Positions 42,511 through 47,961 of a DNA stretch of 47,961 nt are shown here, one piece after another. Origin of the DNA: Planctomycetaceae bacterium (GTDB lineage: Bacteria; Planctomycetota; Planctomycetia; Planctomycetales; Planctomycetaceae); the NCBI GenBank assembly GCA_028284485.1, contig JANQRQ010000288.1, positions 1-47,961 on the forward strand. The letters are read 5' to 3'. Every line of letters begins with the position of its first letter. Position 1 is the first letter of the stretch. The notes under the pieces are model-generated. The model was not told where the DNA came from, ran no database searches, and worked only from the letters and a program-made list of their open reading frames with translations. The position numbers were made by a program, and so were the translations under genes.

Positions 42511-43470
42511 TCACTCAGCAGCCGCGCGACGCAACGATTCGACGTGGTAATCGAACCAGATCGGCCTCAGCAGCGCAATCATTTTCGGACGCTGATGCCC
42601 CAAATCTTCCAGCTCGATATAGGTATGATCTATCCCCAAATCGAGCAAGTGCTGGTGAAATCGCCGGATCGTCACGATATGACCGGTGTCGGTCGTGCCG
42701 CACGCGATTTGAATTCGCAGCTTTCCTTTAATCCGGTCCAAGTTTTTTTCAGTCACGGCGTAAACATCGTCTTCTTCCCAATTCGCCCGGTCTGCACCAA
42801 GTAGCAGCGAGCCGCGCGTGTCGGGATCGGCGTCGTCGTAGATTTCCAGTAGCGGGGGAACGTTTCCTGCCTGGCAGAACAAGCTGCAGAACATTTCGGG
42901 GTATTTTACCGCCAGTCGCGTTGAGCCGCGGCCTCCCATTGAGAAGCCCTCAATGCAGCGACCTTTCCTCTCGGCGATCGTCCGATAGTTCGCATCGATA
43001 TAGGGAATGAACTCCGTGATAAAAACCGACTCGATCGGGAACCGACCGTCGGCTGAATCCTTATAGAATGTACTGCGACCACCGTTGGGGAGAACCATGA
43101 TCATCGACGGCCAGCGTCCTTCGACGATTCCTTCGTGCAGAACTTGCACCGAATCGAGGCTGGTAAATTCGTTCCCGCCGTTGCCGTGCAGATTGTAAAT
43201 CACCGGATAGCGTTTTCCGCCGCTCGATTCGTAATCGGGTGGCAGATAAATACAGTAGCCGACTTCCTGGTCGACAATGTCGCTGTGAAACGTCAAATGC
43301 TGCGTGCCGGGGGGCAACGGCGATTGGTTTTCGCGCGGTTCGTTCACCCAGGTGATGGAAGGCTCGGTGCTTTGCCGACTGCGACGCTGATTGGATTCTG
43401 CCTGATCTTGGGCAGAAGCAACGGAGCTAAAACACAGACCGATAATTGTCGCCAGGATGCACTGTTTCAT
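42511..43470 (-). CDS. secreted esterase (alpha/beta hydrolase, esterase D-like)
   Basis: Encodes 319 residues. The signal peptide (CILATIIGLCFSSVASA) is cleaved after about residue 20. The hydrolase core starts with EVGYCIYLPPDYE and YPVIYNLHGNGG, giving the oxyanion-hole strand. The nucleophile elbow is GFSMGG with S177, and the histidine is in DLGHQ near the end. The putative catalytic aspartate is in CGTTDTGH. This matches the esterase D / feruloyl-esterase-type group that removes acyl groups from sugars. ATG 43470 fits the signal peptide; other starts upstream add a polar segment. It is separated from the DinB gene by 138 nt on the same strand. Confidence 0.87.
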   Translation of the reverse strand: MKQCILATIIGLCFSSVASAQDQAESNQRRSRQSTEPSITWVNEPRENQSPLPPGTQHLTFHSDIVDQEVGYCIYLPPDYESSGGKRYPVIYNLHGNGGNEFTSLDSVQVLHEGIVEGRWPSMIMVLPNGGRSTFYKDSADGRFPIESVFITEFIPYIDANYRTIAERKGRCIEGFSMGGRGSTRLAVKYPEMFCSLFCQAGNVPPLLEIYDDADPDTRGSLLLGADRANWEEDDVYAVTEKNLDRIKGKLRIQIACGTTDTGHIVTIRRFHQHLLDLGIDHTYIELEDLGHQRPKMIALLRPIWFDYHVESLRRAAAE

Positions 43471-43608
43471 AGATTCGCCCGAATTCTTAGTTTCCAATTT
43501 GGTCCTGCCAGACATCACAACCGGTTAGTTGCATTTCCGGTCATCGTGGATTTCCTGACGTTCCAATTCGTCCATACGCATGCCATTCCCCGGTGAAGGC
43601 ACTCTACC

Positions 43609-44109
43609 CTACCGCAACCATTGATTGCCAAACAATCGTCTAAGCAATCCGAGCTGCCCTGCGTGTAGGAACTCGTGCTGAGCGCACCACTGCAGTGCCC
43701 CGAACTTGTTGTCGAACATGGGATGCGGCTTGTCGACCGGATCGTCGAGAGTATCTTCTGACAATGCGCGCGTTTCTTCGCATGTGCGGGCATGCACGCG
43801 ATCAAAGGCCCCCCGAATCTCTTCAATGGGCGGATAATTCGCAGGGTTTGAATCTGGAACTGATCCTTTGCCGAACAGTTCCGCGTAATTCGCAGGTATC
43901 AATTGTTCGTCATCGTCACGGGGACCCCGGATGCGCACCAAGCCGAGCCAATATTGGGCGATCGCCAGATGTCCCACTTGCCAGGCGACGTGGGTGATTC
44001 CCGATTCCGGTTGGCGGAACCAGTCTGCCGGATCGATGTTTGACAGCATATCGTTGGTGTATCCGCGTGCCGACTCGATTTCATGCAGCACAAGTTCGAC
44101 GCGATTCAT
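43609..44109 (-). CDS. DinB-like (DUF664/DinB_2) protein
   Basis: Encodes 166 residues of a helical bundle in the DinB/YfiT metal-binding superfamily. The first helix starts with VELVLHEIESA. VGHLAIAQYWL and the later HEFLHAGQLGLLRRL carry histidines at the usual metal positions. Family members include mycothiol- or bacillithiol-dependent transferases, most with unknown substrates. Its ATG overlaps the stop codon of the upstream enolase-superfamily gene by 4 nt (44106-44109), so the two are translationally coupled; since the neighbour is exported and this one is cytosolic, a shared pathway is only a suggestion. Confidence 0.8.
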   Translation of the reverse strand: MNRVELVLHEIESARGYTNDMLSNIDPADWFRQPESGITHVAWQVGHLAIAQYWLGLVRIRGPRDDDEQLIPANYAELFGKGSVPDSNPANYPPIEEIRGAFDRVHARTCEETRALSEDTLDDPVDKPHPMFDNKFGALQWCAQHEFLHAGQLGLLRRLFGNQWLR

Positions 44110-45524
44110 GATTGCCCTTTGGTAAAGACCGGCCCATTACGAGCCCGCTGATACAAATCCTTCCAGCGCTGGCTGCCGTCATCCGGTAGTCGAACCGTAT
44201 CGACTCCCTTCTCGAAGAACGGCATCTCGCCGGCGCGGGCGATGTTTAGTAGAAAGTTCACCTTCCCGGTGTTCGCGATGTACATCTTTCGACCGTCGGG
44301 CCATGAGGTTTCCAACAAACGTGGCGGATCAGGACGTTCGGTTGGCTTGGGAACTCGGTACTTTTCCAAAGCATCGCGATCGAGATCAAAACCCAAACCG
44401 GGCGTCGTCGGTACGTCGGCGAAACCCTCTTCGACCTTGATCGGGCGTTCTGTCATGTGCACCTGGTACAACTGATGACAATTGACCGCCGGCCAAGTGG
44501 CATGGCTGAGCACCGCCCCAAAGTGCAGCGAATATGCTGCGGTGATCCCTGTCCCCACCAATTGCAGCCAAAACGGAAGCTCCGCATCAGAAGCGGTGTG
44601 GCCGCGTCGAATGGTGCGGCTAGCTCCACCGCCGATCACGAAGCCATCGCAAACCTGTTCTCGAATGGCGGTCGCTGGTCCCGGGTTACCGTAGTGCATG
44701 GCAATCGGTACCCGTGTCGCCGCCCGGATCGCCTGATTACCCGGAATGTCATTCTGAAAAATGGGCGACTCGTAGATTCCCACCTGCGGATACTTTTCCA
44801 AATCTTTCAAGATCGGAATGGCGCGCTCGGCATCGAGCAGCGTGTCGTTGAAATCCATGTCGATTTTGAAAGACTCGGGAACTTCCTGCGCCGCCAGTTC
44901 CACCTGCTTCCACACATCGAACCAGGGGCGCCCTTTCGTTTTGTAAGCCATGTAGCCCTGGCTGTAAGCTTCGCGACATTCGCTGGCCATATCTGCTGCC
45001 GAGGTGTCGATGTTCCACCAGGAGAGGGGCGTGCGGTCGTGGACTTTCTCTCCGAACAAGTGGTGGATGGGCACGTCGCCGGCCCGCGCAACCGCGTCGA
45101 AGATCGCCATTTGCAGTCCGGCACCAAGTGAGTCGTCCCACATCAACTCGGCAGCGTTTTTTCCCTGAGCCCGAGCGACGTCGTTGTCGTCCGTTGCGCC
45201 CCAGGTGTAATACAACAATGTCTCTCCGATTCCCACATGCCCCGATTTGAGCTGCACCTCGCAAACTTCGGTCCAGGCCCAATGTGGTAACTCCCGGGCC
45301 ATGCTGCGCGCGGGAGTTTCCCGGAAAGGCAATTTGACCGTTGTGCGTTTGATCTGTTCGATGCGGAGGTGTCCGCCCCGTTTGCCCTGCAACGCCGCCA
45401 CCGCACGCGGGAGCTGTGCCAAGGGCATCGCCGCTGCCGCGCCGGCCAAGCCGGCTCGCAAGAACGCTCGACGAGTGAGCGGACGAGAATGAGAGAGGAA
45501 TTCAGCCGAGCTGCGGGATATCAT
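44106..45524 (-). CDS. secreted enolase-superfamily protein with altered metal site
   Basis: Encodes 472 residues. A twin-arginine-like leader (LTRRAFLRAGLAGAAAA) directs export. The enolase N-terminal capping domain follows, then a TIM barrel with KTK (K195, K197) of the mandelate racemase/muconate lactonising group. Metal ligand 1 is D224 (DFN) and ligand 2 is E252 (YESP). At the third position the family has Asp or Glu (MLE D249, MR E247); here P-I-A-M-H-Y places H277 and Y278 there. The later general-base lysine is also not evident (VIGGG). It may therefore use a modified metal site or have lost racemase-type chemistry. ATG 45524 has GGAGGA upstream. It overlaps the DinB gene. Confidence 0.83.
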   Translation of the reverse strand: MISRSSAEFLSHSRPLTRRAFLRAGLAGAAAAMPLAQLPRAVAALQGKRGGHLRIEQIKRTTVKLPFRETPARSMARELPHWAWTEVCEVQLKSGHVGIGETLLYYTWGATDDNDVARAQGKNAAELMWDDSLGAGLQMAIFDAVARAGDVPIHHLFGEKVHDRTPLSWWNIDTSAADMASECREAYSQGYMAYKTKGRPWFDVWKQVELAAQEVPESFKIDMDFNDTLLDAERAIPILKDLEKYPQVGIYESPIFQNDIPGNQAIRAATRVPIAMHYGNPGPATAIREQVCDGFVIGGGASRTIRRGHTASDAELPFWLQLVGTGITAAYSLHFGAVLSHATWPAVNCHQLYQVHMTERPIKVEEGFADVPTTPGLGFDLDRDALEKYRVPKPTERPDPPRLLETSWPDGRKMYIANTGKVNFLLNIARAGEMPFFEKGVDTVRLPDDGSQRWKDLYQRARNGPVFTKGQS

Positions 45525-45693
45525 GGGAATCCTCCGAGATCGCATTTACAATCGTTGATCCACTATAACGTGATGGAAGCGCGTTCGTAAAACAGGAATG
45601 CGGCTCTGTCTTCATGGAACAGTGCCATTGTTTTGTATTGATAGATTCAGACAGCTAACAAATCCTTGACAGTGAAATGACAATCTTGTGTGC

Positions 45694-45802
45694 CACGGCC
45701 TACTCGTTGGCCGTGCAAAACGGGACGCTGGAGTTGATTCTCGATATTGCGATCGCACGATGCGGGTGACGATACTTCAACACTGCTTGCAAGCAAGCAG
45801 TG
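45694..45802. repeat. two REP-like hairpins upstream of the sulfatase
   Basis: CACGGCC / GGCCGTG (45694-45700, 45709-45715) and CACTGCTTG / CAAGCAGTG (45781-45789, 45794-45802), both perfect. Each is flanked by a GTGTGCCAC-like string in opposite orientation (45689-45696 and 45799-45808). They stand 45-150 nt before the sulfatase start. Confidence 0.6.
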
Positions 45803-45845
45803 GCACACATCCGGATCGTGAAACGCCGAGATCAGAATTCAAAGA

Positions 45846-47333
45846 ATGAAGCAAATCAACCTTGAAGGTATTCACGTGATAACATCCATCCGATTTCAGA
45901 AATGCATTTTCCGACGGCTCGGCAGGAGCCTCGCCCTCTCGGTGCTGACCCTCGTTGTCGCCGCGTTGTCGGCAACATGCGCGATTGCCGACGAACCGCC
46001 GCGCCCCAATGTCGTCATTCTGTTTGCCGACGATTTGGGATATGGCGACTTGGGTTGCTACGGCGCGACCGGATATGAAACGCCGCACCTCGACCAGCTT
46101 GCGGCCGATGGCATGCCATTCACCGATTTCTACGTATCGGCAGCCGGTTGCTCCCCTTCGCGCGTCTCGCTATTGACCGGCTGCTATCCACTGCGGGCCG
46201 GAGGTGGCGGAGGCTCGGCTTATTCCCAAAGCGGACTGAGTCCCGATGAAATCACACTGGCCGAGGTGTTGCGCGATGCCGGTTACCGCACCGCCTGCTT
46301 TGGGAAATGGCACCTGGGTTGGTCGCCCGACATGCTGCCGACCGGCCAGGGCTTCGATCAGTATTTCGGCCTGCCTTACTCGATTGACATGTGGCCCTTT
46401 CACCCGCAGAGGCCCGATACGTATCCCGATCTGCCGTTGATGCGCGATACCGAAGTCGTGGCCCTCAATTCTGATCCCCGCCTGCTGACGCGCCAATACA
46501 CCGAAGAGGCGGTCAAGTTCATTCGTCAGAATCGTCAGTCGCGGTTCTTTTTGTACTTGCCCTACTCGTTGCCGCATGTGCCATTGTTCGCGTCCAAGAA
46601 ATTCCAAGACACGACCGAACGCGGCTTGTACGGCGATGTCATTTCTGAAATCGATTGGTCGGCGGGTCAGATTGTCGCTGCACTCAAATCAGCCGGCATC
46701 CACCAAAAGACGCTGGTGATTTTCTCGTCCGACAACGGGCCGTGGCTCAGCTACGGCACTCATGGAGGATCGGCGGGACCGCTCCGCGAAGGAAAGGGTA
46801 CGACATTCGAAGGAGGAATGCGCGAGCCGGGGATCATGTGTTGGCCGGGAAAGATTCCCGCCGGCTCTGTTTGCAGTGAAGTCGCTGCTACGATCGACCT
46901 ACTTCCTACAATTGCCAAGCTGGCCGGCACGCGTCCGCCCACCGATCGTATTATCGATGGTAAGGACATTTGGCCATTGATGTCGGGCCAACCGGGCGCG
47001 AAGTCGCCGCACGAGGCCTACTGCTATTACGGTGGGCGCGATTTGCAAGCGATCCGCAGCGGACGTTGGAAGTTGCACTTCCCTCATGCCTACCGCAGTC
47101 AGGACCTGACGAACATTCCTACCGACGGGACGCCGGTGGAATATGTCTTCCCCAGAATCGGCCAGTCGCTGTTCGATTTGGAAAACGACATCGGCGAAAC
47201 AACGAATGTCGCTGACGAGCATCCCGAAGTCGTCAAGCGGCTGACGAAACTTGCCGACGAGTTCCGCGAAGATTTGGGAGATGGCGCCACCAACCACCCA
47301 GGAAAAAACATCCGGCCGCCGGGCCGAAGGTGA
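45846..47333 (+). CDS. secreted sulfatase (arylsulfatase / GALNS-like)
   Basis: Encodes 495 residues of a type I sulfatase. The leader has a basic start and a hydrophobic core (LSVLTLVVAALSA), with cleavage near CAIA at about residue 48. Metal ligands start at NVVILFADDLGYGDLG (D62, D63), and C102 in GCSPSR is the formylglycine precursor. GKWHLG and SSDNGPW follow. The LGYGDLGCYG pattern is that of arylsulfatase A and N-acetylgalactosamine-6-sulfatase groups, unlike the first sulfatase in this window. Residues 24-32 of the leader are encoded by a dispersed 27-bp repeat. The ATG at 45846 lacks a clear ribosome site; GTG 45876 is an alternative. Confidence 0.92.
   Translation: MKQINLEGIHVITSIRFQKCIFRRLGRSLALSVLTLVVAALSATCAIADEPPRPNVVILFADDLGYGDLGCYGATGYETPHLDQLAADGMPFTDFYVSAAGCSPSRVSLLTGCYPLRAGGGGGSAYSQSGLSPDEITLAEVLRDAGYRTACFGKWHLGWSPDMLPTGQGFDQYFGLPYSIDMWPFHPQRPDTYPDLPLMRDTEVVALNSDPRLLTRQYTEEAVKFIRQNRQSRFFLYLPYSLPHVPLFASKKFQDTTERGLYGDVISEIDWSAGQIVAALKSAGIHQKTLVIFSSDNGPWLSYGTHGGSAGPLREGKGTTFEGGMREPGIMCWPGKIPAGSVCSEVAATIDLLPTIAKLAGTRPPTDRIIDGKDIWPLMSGQPGAKSPHEAYCYYGGRDLQAIRSGRWKLHFPHAYRSQDLTNIPTDGTPVEYVFPRIGQSLFDLENDIGETTNVADEHPEVVKRLTKLADEFREDLGDGATNHPGKNIRPPGRR
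45915..45941. repeat. 27-bp dispersed repeat inside a signal-peptide coding region, copy 3
   Basis: Same element as 22551-22577 and 23568-23594, with a T for C near the end relative to copy 2. Here it is translated as RLGRSLALS (residues 24-32) at the start of the sulfatase's hydrophobic leader. Confidence 0.8.
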
Positions 47334-47384
47334 AGAACGATTTCCCTATTCAGCGTCATCGAATTGAGATCATCCAAGTGATGT

Positions 47385-47401
47385 CATTCCGGCGCGGAAT
47401 G
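47385..47401. repeat. short hairpin, ATTCC-type element
   Basis: CATTCCG (47385-47391) and CGGAATG (47395-47401) are perfect arms with loop GCG. Together with the following GCTTGCCTCACGGAGGCGG stretch it resembles the other dispersed hairpins. It lies in the gap between the sulfatase and the last gene. Confidence 0.5.
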
Positions 47402-47508
47402 CTTGCCTCACGGAGGCGGGGGGTGGAAATCCAGTCAGAGCAATGTCGTGCCAAAAACAACGAACAATATCGGCCGATCAAAATGATGAAGAAAGGTAAC
47501 CACTCCGA

Positions 47509-47961
47509 ATGATCAGACATCTGTTGTCTCTGCTCGTCTTGTCGGCGATTGCTGCCGGTTCACAATCTGCGTTCGCGCAGGAAGATCCGCTTGGCGGAGC
47601 CAGCCGACCCAAGCCGCAAATGGAACTCGACAATCGCGACCGGCAATACAAGCGCATTCACCAGTTCGCGCTGCGGTTGATGCAGTTGCATCGCTTCGAC
47701 GAGGCGGAGAAGTTCCTGAACGACCATTTGCAAGACTTTCCCGGCGATCCGGAATCGACATACATGCTGGGACTGTTAAGTTCCCGGTTGGGCAACGCGA
47801 ATCAAGCCGCCGAATACATGCAGGAAGCGATCGAGCTGGGGTTGGATCCGGGGCGTGTTGTCGCCGGCCCGCGCGGCATGACTCAAGGTGCCGCCCGGCA
47901 TCCTTACTTCCGCGGGCTGATCGCAGAACACGCAACTCGGCCCGTGCATGGACCGCTGGTG
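47509..47961 (+). CDS. exported TPR protein, C-terminus beyond window edge
   Basis: Open from ATG 47509 to the right edge (151 codons, no stop). AAAGGT precedes the start. A signal peptide is clear: HLLSLLVLSAIAAG with cleavage after SAFA at about residue 23. Residues about 45-105 form two TPR-like helix pairs (RIHQFALRLMQLHRFDEAEKFL; STYMLGLLSSRLGNANQAAEYM). The frame ends in HATRPVHGPLV. In planctomycetes such a TPR start can precede a phosphodiesterase (PhoD-like) or Ig-type domain beginning around GPLV, but the window stops too early to say. It follows the sulfatase by 175 nt on the same strand. Confidence 0.75.
   Translation, partial: MIRHLLSLLVLSAIAAGSQSAFAQEDPLGGASRPKPQMELDNRDRQYKRIHQFALRLMQLHRFDEAEKFLNDHLQDFPGDPESTYMLGLLSSRLGNANQAAEYMQEAIELGLDPGRVVAGPRGMTQGAARHPYFRGLIAEHATRPVHGPLV

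Noticed and set aside
45667..45695. Promoter with TTGACA upstream of the second sulfatase
   Set aside because: No acceptable -10 hexamer at 16-18 bp.
1..47961. CRISPR array, tRNA or insertion sequence
   Set aside because: Repeats found are dispersed hairpins, not regularly spaced; no T-loop-type tRNA motif and no transposase-like frame were seen on either strand.

Overview
This window comes from a member of the Planctomycetota. The signs are two formylglycine-type sulfatases, a sulfatase/SGNH hydrolase operon, secreted oxidoreductases with twin-arginine leaders, many short proteins of unknown function, and dispersed hairpin repeats that I recognise from planctomycete genomes (read as protein they give EGEAPAEP, GSAGASPS and VTRRVSEG). 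I cannot place it below phylum or order. I see no rRNA, tRNA, insertion sequence, prophage or CRISPR array.

Left part (1-27.3 kb) is a mosaic of short transcription units: a partial MEKHLA-domain gene; an unknown protein; a TrkH potassium channel subunit; an EamA exporter; a small membrane protein; a pncC gene divergent from an unusual PncC-like/NMN-adenylyltransferase-like fusion; a cysteine-rich exported protein; a secreted unknown; an APC permease; a sulfite-oxidase-like molybdoenzyme; metG; a Gfo/Idh/MocA dehydrogenase; a beta-hydroxyacid dehydrogenase; dprA; a repeat-dense gap (18.7-19.4 kb); thiS-thiG; a membrane-anchored FAD oxidase; a DUF309 protein; a sulfatase-SGNH pair; and a small unknown protein with a good promoter.

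Middle part (27.5-42.4 kb) is one long minus-strand flagellar operon. Transcription order: a membrane TPR protein (836 aa), a FlgN/FliT-like protein, an NtrC-family regulator, flgB, flgC, fliE, fliF, fliG, fliH, fliI, fliJ, a MotE-like protein, fliK and flgD. It starts from a near-consensus sigma-70 promoter (TTGACA, 17 bp, TATTAA) with a leader of about 390 nt and ends at a hairpin followed by four U. It encodes the rod base, MS ring, C-ring rotor protein, export ATPase complex and hook-assembly factors. The regulator has lost every catalytic signature of a sigma-54 activator but keeps its Fis-type DNA-binding domain.

Right part (42.5 kb to the end) holds a secreted esterase, a DinB-like protein overlapping a secreted enolase-superfamily protein with an altered metal site, a second sulfatase whose signal peptide is partly encoded by a dispersed repeat, and a TPR-containing exported protein cut by the window edge.

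The two strongest leads are the catalytically dead NtrC-like regulator inside the flagellar operon, and the PncC-like/NMNAT-like fusion beside a stand-alone pncC. Neither was tested computationally here; both rest on motifs read by eye.
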